NCBI GenBank assembly: GCA_030142905.1
Contig: JASJOG010000012.1
Span: 3,419,501-3,483,500, forward strand
DNA: 64,000 bases
Reading direction: 5' to 3'
DNA from: Heliopora coerulea
Taxonomy: Eukaryota > Cnidaria > Anthozoa > Scleralcyonacea > Helioporidae
The translations under genes were made by a program, and so were the position numbers. Below, piece by piece: positions 20,495-32,796 of this stretch. The notes beneath the pieces were generated by a model. The model was not told the DNA's origin, searched no databases, and worked only from the letters and a program-made list of their open reading frames with translations. Each line of letters starts with the position of its first letter. Position 1 is the first letter of the stretch.

Positions 20495-22500
20495 GTGACA
20501 TATTGGTTTTTCCGAGCGAAACGACTCAGATTTTGGAAAATGTTGTTGGAGAATGCTTTTTGTTATTGAACTTGCTGAAATGGACAATCAGGATTGAAGA
20601 TTCTCAGAAGGATCACGCTTGGAAAAGAAATGGTTTAGATGTAAATGGTCTACGAAGACCGTGCATCGTTTCTCAAATGTTAATAACGTTACAATATCTG
20701 ATTTTGTTCTCAACAAATCCTGCTGTAATTTTAATATTTTTAGCTAACGTGGATTATGAATTTTTTTTTCTCTTGTATTGCATAAAGTAAAGCACGGTGG
20801 GGTATTCGTTCGAATTTTCAGATGGATGGTTGATTTCGTTTTTTTAGCGAGTCAGAAATTTTAAAGAAAAAACCTGTATGTATGGCATTTTATCTGTCAA
20901 GCGAAAAAGGAAAGTTGAATTTGTTGATAACCAAAAGCAGGTATCGTACAAAACAGTCGAAATTATATTAAATAAGATTCATGGAGATCCCTTGTGGTAT
21001 AGTATCACCTGTCGGTTTTTTTTTTTTTTTTGGTTGGGGGGTTCTTACGGTTTTGGATGCTTTGCCAATAAAGCTCCTTCAAAAGTAAAAGTACTAAAAT
21101 CACGAAACAGTTTGTTGAGACAAGGATGTGTGACAAACGCTCTGATAACAACAAATATACTGCTGGCGTCGTTATGCCAATTAAATATTACCAAACTATA
21201 AACTCTAAACCATAAATAATAAGCTATGAATATTTTTTGCTGCATATTCTCTCAATTCCTTTTTACAGTGCATATTTGGCCCAGGTTTAGGCTGTAAAAC
21301 ACTAATTGAAACAACATTCACGTTTTTATTTTTCAATACTCTTCCTTAAGTTTCTAAATAATCGACCATTATAATATCCTTACTACATGATGTATTCCAA
21401 CCATATTCCTAGAATTAGAGTAGTAATATGTGTGCGTAATAAACAATTAAACTGTCCAAAACTAAAGTCCATATGCCTAATCTGACGACAATGATTGATC
21501 TCCCTTGACGTCGTGTAATTGCAGTTAGGCTAAATATCTTGGTTACTGCAACATTCTTTTTCACGATATCAAATGCGTTGTATACACACCAATATTGATC
21601 TGAAGACTCCCACTAATGTATCATTACTACTACCGTACCCATTCGATGTTTTGCTTTCCACAAGATCTCCAAAATTTAGAACATGCTATTCTGTTGTGTC
21701 ACGACTTCTTTTCCGAACTTTCTTGTAATTTCTGCGTATTAATTTACTCTTGATATCACGAAAGACAGTTTTATTTCTATTAAACATTAAGATTAGTCGA
21801 ATTTATTTCAGCCAACATTAATAATACTGTGCAGTTATAGGGACGCTTAGTTTCTCAGTTGTAATCTTAGTTTTTTTGCATATTGTAACCTTGGTTGATG
21901 TAAATACATTTATCAATGACTTTTAAATAATTTTTCTGTCGGGATTCATGCCATTTGGGCACAGATTTTGTCCTCTTCGTACCGATTGATTAACCACAAA
22001 CAGTTCACAAGTGTTTCTGACTAATCATTAGACATGATGATAACTTTGAATTAGAGTATTGAAATATTGCATAGTTTTTGTTTTGCTATAAATTTAATAT
22101 AAAGCTATTGTAACTCGGTTGATGTAAATTATTGTTTGGTATTGATAATATTACTCGTTGTCAAATACAAAAATCTCTCAACCTGACTAGCTATGCCACG
22201 TGATATGTTATAGTCAATAGATTTTCAGTGATATCGAGAAAGATCGAGCTACGCTATAAGGTCGAGTTTCTCGCCCAAAAATAATGCTTATGCATAGTTA
22301 TTCGTTATAAATTAGAAAAACTAATTGATATGAATTAGTTTGAAATTGTTGCGTCGGCTTCCATTTTCTATCGTAAAGTAAAGTGACAGATTTTTATCGT
22401 TGTAAATAAAGGAGAAAAGAGTCAATCCAGCCTTTCCTATAGCTTTGGTAACCAACCAATATCGGTTTTCAAACTGTCAACGGTTTTCTTGGTTATTGTA
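20495..22500. other. 3' flank of the Apaf-1-like gene
   Basis: No coding exon recognised. The first AATAAA hexamers downstream of the stop are at 21067 and 21438, so the 3' end of the transcript may lie there. The rest is AT-rich spacer. Confidence 0.5.
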
Positions 22501-22539
22501 ATATTTGGACCACGCTCAGTAAACTCCTACGAGAATTTC

Positions 22540-22790
22540 GTATACTTTTTCACTTGTGAAAAAGGTAAACAATTGGAAAATTTTCACATATGAAATATTT
22601 GATGCACGTGTGAAATGGCCATCTTCAAAATTTCATACGTGAAACTTTGGTGTACTGGACATATGTTCCACATTTGAATTGATTTCACATATCAACTTCA
22701 CGTATGAAAATTAATTTCACACGAGAATTAATTTCACATATTGATTTCGCTTTTAAAAATTAATTTCAAATATAACATTTTTATTGCAAT
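22540..22790. repeat. Cluster of TTTCACATATGAAA-like palindromes
   Basis: Many copies of TTTCACAT, CATATGAAA, TTCACGTATGAAA and CACACGAGAA occur as degenerate short palindromes. A similar cluster recurs at about 57.6-57.84 kb. Confidence 0.6.
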
Positions 22791-22854
22791 TATGCATTTC
22801 GCATTTTTCAAATTAACTTCACGTTGGCGAAACGTTCTAAAACCATCGGTATTA

Positions 22855-22996
22855 GCTAATCAAAGGGTATTTTTGTAGCCCCTATTCAATTTATTACATT
22901 CAATCACATAATCCCGTGATTGTCTGAAGCCTCAATTACGGGATAATGTGAATGTAGTAAACTGAAGAGGAGTTACATGCGTACCCTTTGATTAGC
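22855..22996. mobile_element. Small foldback MITE
   Basis: Starts GCTAATCAAAGGGTA and ends TACCCTTTGATTAGC, a perfect 15-bp inverted terminus. The interior arms (ATTACATTCAATCACATAAT against ATAATGTGAATGTAGTAA) are also inverted. About 142 bp, no ORF. Confidence 0.75.
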
Positions 22997-23214
22997 AAAT
23001 ACACGATGTCCTGATATTTAGGATATTTATTTAAACTTATTTTGACAAGGAAGGTTATTTTTCACCAGGCCGCGTGACTAACGCTACTTCCATTACCAGA
23101 TGACTGTTGTTGGGATGTGTTGTCAGCACGAGAACTTTTCGTGCAGATGCGCTAAGAAAAGGGACGAGATCTGGGGACGAGAATTGATTCTCGTGTGAAA
23201 TGGCAACATATTCT

Positions 23215-23545
23215 CTGACCTAAGATTCAGGATTATCCTGAAATGTCAATGGTCTTAAGATTCAGGGTTATCCTGAATCTTAGGGTTAAGATTAGTTCTA
23301 ATCCTAACCCGAGCCCTGAACCTAAGCCTAATCCTAACCGTTGACGTATCACCCCCTGGTGACATTTTAACCTAAACCCAACCAATTTTTTTCAAAAAGT
23401 TCCACCCCTACAAGATTCTCAGATTTATAACGTAAAAATCATCCTGTCGCATCTGGGACCCTCGCTGTCTTGAAATTCAGTATTATCTTGAATCTTAGGA
23501 CCATTGACATTCCAGGATTATCCTGAATCTTCGGTGAAAGGACAT
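23215..23545. repeat. Foldback repeat with AGATTCAGGATTATCCTGA blocks
   Basis: The left part has AGATTCAGGATTATCCTGA and TGTCAATGGTCTTAAGATT. The right part carries the inverse (AATCTTAGGACCATTGACA). Internal CTAATCCTAACC units look vaguely telomeric but are not a TTAGGG array. Confidence 0.55.
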
Positions 23546-24320
23546 GTTGGAAATGGCATGTAAAATTTTTTTAAGGACTTACTAAGATAAGATCATATTA
23601 GCTATTTTGGCGCGTGTTCGTTTAAAAGCCGATTTGTGGGTAAGTTTGTGGCTGAAGATTTAAAAAATAGATTTGAGTGGTTGGGAACTGTGATCTAGAC
23701 TCTCGAGATGTTGCGAGACTTGAGTAAAGCGTAAAACAGCACGAGCTACTAGACAGGTGTTTTTGTCTTCTCGAAGGTCGAGCTTTACGACAACAGTTAA
23801 AAGGAAATCAAAACTAGAAAATTTTGGTGATTTGGCTAATAAAAAAGACCCCTAACTAAGACACCTTGTTATGCGTTCCCAAAGCCACTGGCTAAATGTA
23901 CTGAACAGGTTTTTGAAACGCCAGCGACACATACAAATGCATATCCCAGACAGTGTAAACACGTCGTTGTTTTCATACCGGATGAACTGCGTCGATTATC
24001 TGATAAATCCTAGAAACTAATTTTCTTTGACATGTAAGCATGCGCAGCTAACAACTAACTTAGCACATCTACTTGAATTTCCGGAAGTTACTTTGCGCCG
24101 ATTTCGGTGATGTGAAGCATGATTGAACCGTTGTCGAAAATCAGCTCAAAATCTGATAAGGCGTTTTATGCATGGCTGTCCTGGAAATCGAGTAAATGAT
24201 AATATTACGCATCACTTCTCGGAGAAAACCTAATAAAATTACTTCTGAGTAAATTTCTGGCGAAAAGAAAAAGATCTCTCTCGAAGTGACTTTCGTGCAT
24301 GCGCATCCTAATTTTTGTTT
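23545..24320. other. Intergenic, nothing recognised
   Basis: No clear repeat termini, splice-supported ORF or RNA gene found. Confidence 0.5.
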
Positions 24321-24482
24321 ATTCACTTATTTAATTAATTAATTCATTCATTCCTCCACTCATTTATTTATTATTTATTCATCTATTATTTATTTATTTT
24401 TTATTAATTTACGTTATTTATTTTATTTATATATTTTATTTATTTATTTATTTATTCGTTTGTTTTATTTATTTATATCGCA
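24320..24482. repeat. (TTTA)n / (ATTT)n AT-rich array
   Basis: A long run of TTTATTTA units with ATTCATTC interruptions. Confidence 0.85.
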
Positions 24483-24935
24483 AAAAAATTTCTAATTGCT
24501 CGCAGGTTGAAATACTTTCAATTCTTCATTTACTTCGCAGACGTTCTGGCGGAACGTTTTCTTGAGTATCATTCCCAGAGAAAATTTATTGAATGGAAAT
24601 GTGGCTTTAAAATTATGGATATACAAAAGCATAAACGCGGCAATGTGACGGTTGGTTAAGTACAAAGCCTAGAGTTACGAAAAATAGCGAGTTTGCGAAA
24701 AATAAAGAGATTATAATGTTTATTGTCGTGTGTTTGCAAGCCTGTTTCAAAACATTTCAATCATGCTAAACTTCTGGTTTCGGACGTTAAAATCTGCGCC
24801 ATCTTACCCACCTCTAGTAGTAATGACCGTAGTACGAGACTATACTGAAGTGCAAACTCTTCCAGATATTCAATTAGGAAAAGAAAACGATTTTTCCCTT
24901 TGTTCGTTCAAGCAGGATAAATGTTTTAACTCCTT

Positions 24936-25128
24936 GCAGGCGGGAGCTCTTAGTTTAATGAGTAAAATAGTCTGGCGTTAGCCAGAGTAAAATAGTAGAA
25001 GTCTTATCCCACTAGAAAAGAGTTAAATTTGATGGTTATAACTCTGTGCAGATGGGAGCTCTTACTTTGACAGTAAAACTGTCTGGCGTTAGCCAGATTA
25101 AAATAATAGAAGTCTTATCCCTCTACGA
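24936..25128. repeat. Tandem duplication, two ~112-bp units
   Basis: The unit beginning GCAGGCGGGAGCTCTTA at 24936 is repeated at 25048 (GCAGATGGGAGCTCTTA). Both share GTCTGGCGTTAGCCAGA, itself a short palindrome, and AGAAGTCTTATCCC. A related GTCTGGCGTTAGCC occurs at about 57.97 kb. Confidence 0.8.
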
Positions 25129-25507
25129 AAAAGTTAAGCGAATTAAGTTCGGTTGCCTAAATTATAACTACGAACGAAAGAACGTAAATAATTGCCTTCT
25201 GCCTCAAATTTTAAGGGAAAAGCTAGGACCGATAGAGTTAGTCAAGGAGGATGCAAGATTTTTGGTGAAAAATGTCCTGGATAAGTTGGATGCATACGAA
25301 CGAATTCCTCCCCCAATAATGCGTGATAGAATGCGCTATAGCAAACTGGTTTTCCTGCTAGTAAACCAGATCCCAAACATCTCAAACGAAATAAGAAGAT
25401 TGGGTGACCACTCCAAAAGAGAGCTTAATTGTATTGCATATTGTATTGATTTAATGTATTATGTACCAACAGGCAGTAACAATATTGTTTATAACCATCA
25501 TTATTGA
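25046..25507 (+). CDS. Hypothetical ORF or exon, death-fold-like pattern
   Basis: An open frame of 153 codons. The first ~25 residues lie in the tandem repeat and are probably not coding. From about 25216 (after an acceptor-like TGCCTCAAATTTTAAG) the frame reads EKLGPIELVKEDARFLVKNV, then LDKLDAYERIPPPIMRD and SKLVFLLVNQIPNISNEIRR. It is a run of amphipathic helices spaced as in a CARD or related death-fold domain. A possible donor GTGACC follows at about 25406. Family membership is not established. It may be an exon of an unseen gene or chance. Confidence 0.3.
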   Translation: MQMGALTLTVKLSGVSQIKIIEVLSLYEKVKRIKFGCLNYNYERKNVNNCLLPQILREKLGPIELVKEDARFLVKNVLDKLDAYERIPPPIMRDRMRYSKLVFLLVNQIPNISNEIRRLGDHSKRELNCIAYCIDLMYYVPTGSNNIVYNHHY

Positions 25508-25649
25508 AATAATGATGACAATACTGTAGGCCTACGAATGTCTTGAAGCCTAGATAGCCGCACCTGCTTCATCGTAACTGAACCACCTAGATAAAATTAA
25601 TTGAAAAGGTTACATTATGATCAACGTAAGAAGTTCAAAGATTGGTAAC

Positions 25650-25741
25650 AGTAATAATGATGACAATGTGAATGAATAACACAATGTTGTACATCGCGAT
25701 GTAATGATTATTGTGTCATTCACATTATTATCATTATTACT
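25650..25741. repeat. Hairpin-forming inverted repeat
   Basis: The left arm AGTAATAATGATGACAATGT and the right arm ATTATTATCATTATTACT are inverted around ACATCGCGATGT. Flanking sequence has no evident duplication. Confidence 0.65.
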
Positions 25742-26356
25742 ATTTCGTTCGATAGCAAGGTTGTTTCAATCGAGTTGAATTCGACAGCTTTGCTTTTATA
25801 ATTACCTCTGGGAACATTTGTTGAAGAAAGGTATTTGCGGTGTCTCTACAGCATCATGTTCGAAAATACATTAATTCCATATTGGATTAGGAATACTGAA
25901 CAATACCCCATAGAAAATTGCGAAAGACCATTCAAGTTTACGGGCACATCATCCAAAAAGTTATCAAAGTCATACGTTTCTCACTATTTTTTTTTACAAT
26001 ATTGAAGTCCTTGATTTTTCGTAGCCCAAATATTGTAGCCATATGTTTTGAGATTCCACGGACTCATGCCCATTTCGTTATCATCTATCTCGGTATCATC
26101 TTACAGCTGGAATTTAAAGTCGGGACAGATGAGGCTTGAAGTTGCAGGGACATATCTCTTTTCTCAGGCACGTGACTAGACTTTGTCGCGGGGATTGGTT
26201 CTACTTGATTGACTAGTTTTAATTAGTAATTACCCGTGGGAGGAAGGCCAAGTGAGTCGAGGTATTGTTAGAATTAAAGAACGTTCTGAGATTGGTTGTC
26301 CTTGGACTTTGACAGTGAAACTTGTTGCACAAAGTGTTCACACGAAGGGACATGTA

Positions 26357-26686
26357 CAGGGTGTCCCAAAAAAACCGAAAACTATTGAAATCACTTATTG
26401 TTAAAATTTGAATGCCCTACGAAAAAGCTGAACGTAGTGATGCGTAAAATATTGACAAGGTGCATGTATTAAAATTTATGTAAGAAAATCGCCTTGTAAA
26501 GTGCGAGATTTTTTGCCCGTGGGAATTTAAATTTTACTGTTTTAGACAGCTTCATTATGTATAAAATTACTTATATCAATCATTTATGCACTCGTGGGGA
26601 CCAACAGAATGCTAAGGCATTCAAATTCTAACAATTATATTGTTATTGGTGATTTCAATAGTTTTCGGTTTTTTTGGGACACCCTG
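26357..26686. mobile_element. Mariner-type MITE
   Basis: A 330-bp element beginning CAGGGTGTCCCAAAAAAACC. Its inverse ends the element. The two ends match without mismatch for about 38 bp. TA lies on both sides (26355-26356, 26687-26688). CAGGGTGTCCC termini and a TA target are typical of mariner-related elements. No transposase. Confidence 0.92.
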
Positions 26687-26689
26687 TAG

Positions 26690-27700
26690 AAGGGACACAA
26701 TTCTGTCCCTGCAGCATGTTGCAGGAATTCAAAGTAATTTGAATTCAAACAAGAAGTCCCAGTGACAAAATTTTCTCCCCGCGGCAAAGGTTTTGCTTGG
26801 TGCGCACGAGGGGATTTCGCTGTGACAGGTCTCAGGGACTTGACGCCTCGTATGTCCTAACTTTGAGCCAAACCATAAATAATTTTATTCATAATGTCAT
26901 AATTCGGTGAGTATTCGAGAAAATGCCTGTGGCAATGCTATAAGTTTAATTTCAAATATCACCCTACGAAGCTAGAAAAGCAAAGAGTTTGTACTGTAAT
27001 TGTACGAATTACATCAAATTTTAGTTTCATAAGAAACATGTCTGGTATATTATTTCTCTTTAGGAGGATAAAGCCGATGCGAATTAATTGCTTTCAGTCA
27101 AATTCGAATGCGCCAGCTTTAACTGGAAAGATTATGGCTACATTTACACTAGATCAAATTTCTCAGGATTCGTAGGCAATCCGGAGACTTTTTCGTCGGA
27201 TTCAAAGCAGCCATCTACACTGAAGTAATGAATTTGGTAAAAAAGTCTTCGCATTGCACACGAATCCGGATAAATATAAATAAGTGCTAGGACAATTTTT
27301 TTTTTGATCAGGGGCTGTATAGTTAAAAAAAAAATGAAAGTAAATTTTTCGGTTGTCCAAGATTACTATCAGTAGAATTTTATAATTATTCACTTCCATT
27401 CTTTGATAAGGAAGCACTGTTTGCGTTCACATGAGCATGCAACTAATCCAGATACTTCTTTCCCGTGTAGACGGCCAACGAATCCGAGTATGTTTTTTTG
27501 TTCAGTTGAATGCGAAGACTATCGCTGTAGTGTAAACGTTGCCTATACGTGGATGAGTGAACTGCACAAGCAGCTGTAACCAATGCGTTGTGAATATCCT
27601 TTGAAAAGATCAATAGTGTCATTTTGATTTATTTTATTATTGATCACCTGTACAAAATTCGTCCTTAAAGCACGTAAAACTTCTTTCTCAGGGTCCATGT
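26690..27700. other. Intergenic, nothing recognised
   Basis: AT-rich spacer. A poly-T/poly-A pair at about 27296-27335 could fold. No coding signal. Confidence 0.5.
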
Positions 27701-27717
27701 CTTCATGTCTCCTTGAC

Positions 27718-27723
27718 TTTATT
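27718..27723 (-). promoter_or_regulatory. Candidate poly(A) signal for the bHLH gene
   Basis: TTTATT on the + strand gives AATAAA on the minus strand, about 45 bases past the bHLH stop codon. Confidence 0.4.
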
Positions 27724-27766
27724 CATAATGGGACTATTCCATTGGAACTGGATTACGCCACGCATA

Positions 27767-28066
27767 TTATAACCTTGTACTTTTTCCTGGATTATCCCCC
27801 ACCCGTGCCATAATTTTCAAGAGTCGGATATACTCGATTGCATATGTAAGAACGTCAAGCTTCGTTCGAATGCGCTTACCGTCGCAAAAAGGGATGCGCT
27901 GTTTCAGCAATGCAAACGCCTCGTTTAATCGTCTTATTCTTTGCCGTTCGCATCTGTTGGCAACAATCCGCTTCCTTTTCAGCAACACTTTTGTTTGCGT
28001 TTCTTCGCTATCCCCATTGGGTAACCTCATCATCTGAGTGTTGTCTTCAAACTTTCCTGGATTCAT
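27767..28066 (-). CDS. Small bHLH transcription factor, single exon
   Basis: A 99-residue protein that is little more than one basic helix-loop-helix domain, expected to dimerise and bind E-box DNA in the nucleus. The basic region is residues about 30-46 (KRKRIVANRCERQRIRR), with the E-box-contacting glutamate at E40. Helix 1 is about 46-59 (RLNEAFALLKQRIP), the loop is FCDGKRIR, and helix 2 is about 68-87 (TKLDVLTYAIEYIRLLKIMA). The pattern fits the Atonal/Achaete-scute/Hand-like group A, but the usual KLSK start of helix 2 is replaced by RTKL, so I do not assign a subfamily. ATG at 28064-28066 (complement), stop TAA at 27767. No intron is needed. It stands alone between repeats. Confidence 0.8.
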   Translation of the reverse strand: MNPGKFEDNTQMMRLPNGDSEETQTKVLLKRKRIVANRCERQRIRRLNEAFALLKQRIPFCDGKRIRTKLDVLTYAIEYIRLLKIMARVGDNPGKSTRL

Positions 28067-28069
28067 GAC

Positions 28070-30220
28070 TTTCGGATGTCAGCATTTAATAGATTTTCAC
28101 GGAAATGTTCCGCGTGAATTGCGTCGATACTTCAACGTTTCTGAAATGATCTAAAAGTTCGGCACTCTCTTAAGTATTTTGGGATAGCCTGCCTCATCAT
28201 CGTCCATTACGCTATCAGTCTTTCATGTCAAAACACACCGATCTGCAGATCCATTTTCGACGTGCGCATCCTCGCACAAAAGAGCTGTACAGTTTTGAGC
28301 TACTTGAACCACTTAATGCTAAAACAAACTGAGTGACCTAACAGCTATTCGTCATTACAAATCCTTTTCCAAAGAAAACAAACTGCTTAATCATCATCAC
28401 TATGAAATTGTCATGGAAGTGACGTTATCAACCATTCAGTGCAGAATCATTTTCGAAATGCCCGTTACGTCCGGCACACAATAGTTCATTATTCCACAAC
28501 TTCAAACCTCACTTGAAGAAATCCTGGTGAATCAGCAACTCTAATCTGGCTTTTGTTGTTTAGCTGTGGTTCTAAATAAATAAGATAAATTAGACCTCTT
28601 AAATGCCTCTGAGAAACCTGCCGAGCGGCTTATTAGATATTGACTATCACAAACCCCAATCCAAAAAACAGACTTCCTTGTATATGCAAACATTAAACCA
28701 GACTAATCGTCGCATGCACCTAAAAGGTCATCCTGTGACTTTGCACCAAATCAATGTTGCAACGCCGCGTTTTTGTTATTTCAGTTTCTCGTAATTCGGC
28801 TTTTGATACCAGATAAAGACGCAACAGGTCACTGGTTCTAAGGTGTGTTTGTTTTGTGTCACCTTACAGGAGCGCTTATAAATTATTGGGCATTTTTTTC
28901 ATGCAATGATTGTATGATTTGGGTTTAGAATGATAAGTTTATCTCACCTGAGTGCAGAATTTAAAATGCATCCAATTCAGCTCGAGTTCAAAGAATTTCT
29001 AATGTAATAAAGCTTGGTGAGCTTGGTCAGTTGGTTGACGTAGGTTTATTTCTTTCCTTTTCTCATATGTACATATGCGACAATGTTGGTATCAGCAAAA
29101 GATTAACTTAACCCTTTCCGATTCGAAACGACTTTTCTCTTCTTCTTTTACTTCTGGCGTTCGCCAAAGTAAACCGATAACAGTTATGCTTGATGTGCCA
29201 TCCCACCTACTTGTACAAAAGCATGAAAGCAGCTGGGCATCGTTTAGATGTATTTAGTGAGCTCATCCTTCAGTTGGGGATAGTTGTACAAAACATGCTT
29301 AGTCTTTGTTTCTACGTCGTTAGCACATGAGGGGAAATGCATGCCAAGAAGTGTTCGTTTAATCGTACTCAGGTGTTTTCCAAAGGATTTAAGTCTGGTG
29401 ATTCGGAACGGTGTTGCGGAACGGTGCAAATCGTTCTTATTACTTTGAAAAATCCAGTTTTTTCATACGTTTATGTTCCGACGAGTTGTTGGCACAGAAA
29501 CATTGGCCTGTCTGCCACCTCTACTTCACATGATTAAAGAGCACCGTTTTGTGTGACAGGATGTAATGGTAGATAAATGTGTTACCTTTGACTATCCTTT
29601 CCAGTTTTTCAATGCAAAACTTGCGTGTCTGAGCAATTTCTTGCCTTTAGTGTCAAAGACCTGTACACGAAGATTCAGTAAATTTTTACACCTCTCCAAA
29701 ACTGAGAAGTTAGCCAATCAAGCACATCGAGTGGATGCCTTGCAGCATTCCAGTAGTAATCGAAGCCAATACAATGGCCGGCTAGAACTGACTTGTGTTG
29801 TAAGCAATATTGTTTCGCACGTATGTAGACGGAATAAAACGTTATTAAATTAACAAAGCTCCAATATGTTAGTCAATCACAGCGTCTCAGATTTTCCTTC
29901 AATGAGTACTTGACCCGAGGCCTTTTAAAATCGGCGTCAAGATGACTTGAAGTTATCATCCACAAACTTAAACCAAACAATCAATTCGTAAATAGCTCAG
30001 TGTTGAATAACTTTTGATCGACCATGTGTATCTTATATTTTGAAGATTTGACTACTTTGGTAGATCATGGCGAGAACTGCTAGGAACTCCCATCCTGTTT
30101 ATTTCTTTTGCTTGGTAAAAATGTTTCAACTTTGTGTTCTAACGTGTGCATGTTACCACACCGCACCCATGTTATCCCTTTAAAATTCTAAAATGATTTG
30201 ATGAAAATGATTCACAAGAG
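28070..30220. other. Intergenic, nothing recognised
   Basis: Upstream flank of the bHLH gene. Short ORFs present look like chance frames. No inverted-repeat elements identified. Confidence 0.5.
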
Positions 30221-30222
30221 CA

Positions 30223-30320
30223 ATTTGATAATTTGGAAGAGTTCTAAAAGTAGAACCAAGCTGATGACTAACCAGTCATCAGCTTGGTTTTACTTTCAGA
30301 ATTCTCCCAAATTATCAAAT
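30223..30320. repeat. Hairpin with ~45-bp arms
   Basis: ATTTGATAATTTGG is mirrored by its inverse at the right end, and AACCAAGCTGATGACT is opposed to AGTCATCAGCTTGGTT at the tip. A few mismatches only. No ORF; probably a small foldback element. Confidence 0.8.
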
Positions 30321-32796
30321 CACTGTTGTTATTTACCGTGCCTATAAAAAAGGAAAATTGGACAACATTTCTGTTTATCAGGGCTTTGAAAGGGGTTATT
30401 TTCATGCGAGACTTCACGCAGATCGATGAACTTGAGCAAACACGGAGCAAGCACCAATGGCCGATATACTTTATAGAAAGAAATTTATATCCATATAGAA
30501 AAGAATTAAAGATTTTTGTCCCAAAAGAAACTCCATTACTGTCCTCGTTTTCAAATTCATGTAATTCCGAGAATCTTCAGGTTGTCATATCGACGCTCAC
30601 AGAAAATTGAAAGCGGCATATTTGTTGAATTTGGTGTCACCCCATTCATCAAAATCCTTTCAGAAACTTTCAAGCTTTTTTCGGTTGAAAACATACGTCT
30701 AGAATTCAATGCGTCTTTCATAAAACTCGTATTATATTAGAGATGAAATCGCACGAATTAGGGCTGTTTGGACTGAACTTCGAGCTGAGTTACTACTGGA
30801 AAGTTTAAACCGCAGCAGGGAACTCATGGTCAATGTCGTTCCCACTCATTTCTTACTTTAGTTGTCAATTACGACCACGACGACAAGTATACGTTTAATT
30901 TCCGTTTTATAACGTGAGCTGCTGTTTCAAATTGAAATAAAGCCCGCTTAGCAACCAGATTTTTCTTTCATATAGCATACGATCTATTTTATTTAATCAA
31001 ACTATTTGTCTTATTAAATTACCAAATCGTTTTTCTATAATTTACTTCTTTTTGCCCGGGGACTGCGTGGTTTTAAATTTGCACAAACTCGTGCAAATGG
31101 CGACTAACTTGCTTACTTTGGCTGTGGCCCTTCATGCAATAAATGAAAAGCTTAGTTTGGATTGTGATGATAGATATGGAATATCCAAACACCAGCACCA
31201 AGATACATCCAACCGTACACCAACTGCCATAATATTAGAACAGCTTGAGGAAGGAGAACGGTTCTCCGAAAACATGTTGTAAATAAAAACGTGACTAAAG
31301 GCGTTATGTTATTTCTTAAATTCTTATGCCAATTTATTATCACCAGATACGGAATAGTTGTTATACTTGCTGCAGATTTGATGCTTTTCTGAAACTGACG
31401 CTAAATATTTGCGACTAAATGTATTAGCCCAGAACCGTGGGGAAAAACATTTGATTAGAAGACCAACGAACTTCTTGCCATGATCTGATAAGCAGTGGTT
31501 TTTGAATGAAAGCCAAGATGAAGATCGTTCAACATTGAGGGTTCAACATTGAACAAAAAATTGATATTCCTCGTGTTGCAGCCACGACCCAGTGACTATT
31601 AATATAGTCTCGACAATTTTGGATTTACCATCTAATGTGCGCTGCCATAAATCGAAAACATTACAATACAATATACGTGTAGTAATTTCGAGTGCAATTA
31701 AAAGAGGCACCTCTGATAACATTACTAAGAATGTTATGAAGATAAAACCAAGAGCTGATAAAGCTAAACTCGTCATAGCTGTTTCTTGAGAATTGGCCAC
31801 GACTTAAAATTCATGGAGTCCTGTTCCAAAAGTAATCAACGTTAGGCACAACAATCGCCTAGTGTGGTCGCCTGACTGGATGGAAAAAAAATAGGTCAAT
31901 AAGCTTTTGACATTTTAATGGTGATATTAGGATTTGAAGTGCAGGTTAATCCGCTTAAATCTTTTAATCAGGCCGCGAGAAGGGTGACATATTGAGCTTG
32001 TTGAAAAAAGTGACAGCGCACCGTACGAGGATACTACTTCTATTTCAGTTTTAGTCGCCTTCCTCAAAATTTATCATGGCGGCTTATCGGTCGCGTCTCT
32101 TTTATTTGTTCAAGCAAATGCACAGTCAAGTGTTTTTATTGTATCTCATGTTTCGCGTCGATCCAGAATGATTTATTGCTACCTTTTAATTGAGCAGAGT
32201 AGGAGACCTCAATCAAGTCCCTGGTCAATTATCGTTGTATCTGCTTTCCGCTTTGACGAGTCGAGTAAACATTGTGATAACATTTACGATAACTGACCAC
32301 CAAAAGCAATGCCGAAGAATATGCTGCAGCATGTTGTAGCAATACAAGTGGTAACGTGAAGTCGGGAGTTGAACAAATTTATATCACAATGTTTCTCGAG
32401 AGCAATCAGGAAAGATTTCCTAGTGTATGACCCGAATTAATCGGACCTGGGGATTTGGAGGCTTGGTGGTCATAGCCACAACTTCTCACCACTTGAAGCA
32501 CGAGTTGGAATCCAGCTCCTGTTGCATTATCAGAAATTTGATCGCGTCTAGGAAGAGCTTACGAACTGTCAATCGAATATCCTGGGTTTCTTACGGGCTC
32601 CCTCTAGGCCTTTCATGGTTATGCTCAGCCAACTTTTAGCAGCTTTTGGGATTTTGGAAAGCCTTTAAAGATCAAACATTTAACGTTTTTTGTCGTGTCC
32701 AGCAACGTTTAAGCGAATTTCCAACTGTTGAGCTTGACACCAGGTAACAAGTTTAGTAGGAATTGCATTTTCTAGAATTAATGGCCTGATTATGCG
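30321..32796. other. Intergenic, no gene supported
   Basis: A minus-strand frame at 31543-31800 contains a hydrophobic segment (LALSALGFIFITFLVMLSEV) but has no family resemblance or splice support. Otherwise unremarkable. Confidence 0.45.

Noticed and set aside
23270..23345. Telomeric repeat remnant (CTAATCCTAACC)
   Set aside because: Irregular units, not TTAGGG, and part of a foldback repeat.
31543..31800. Minus-strand ORF with hydrophobic segments
   Set aside because: No GPCR or transporter motif, no splice support.
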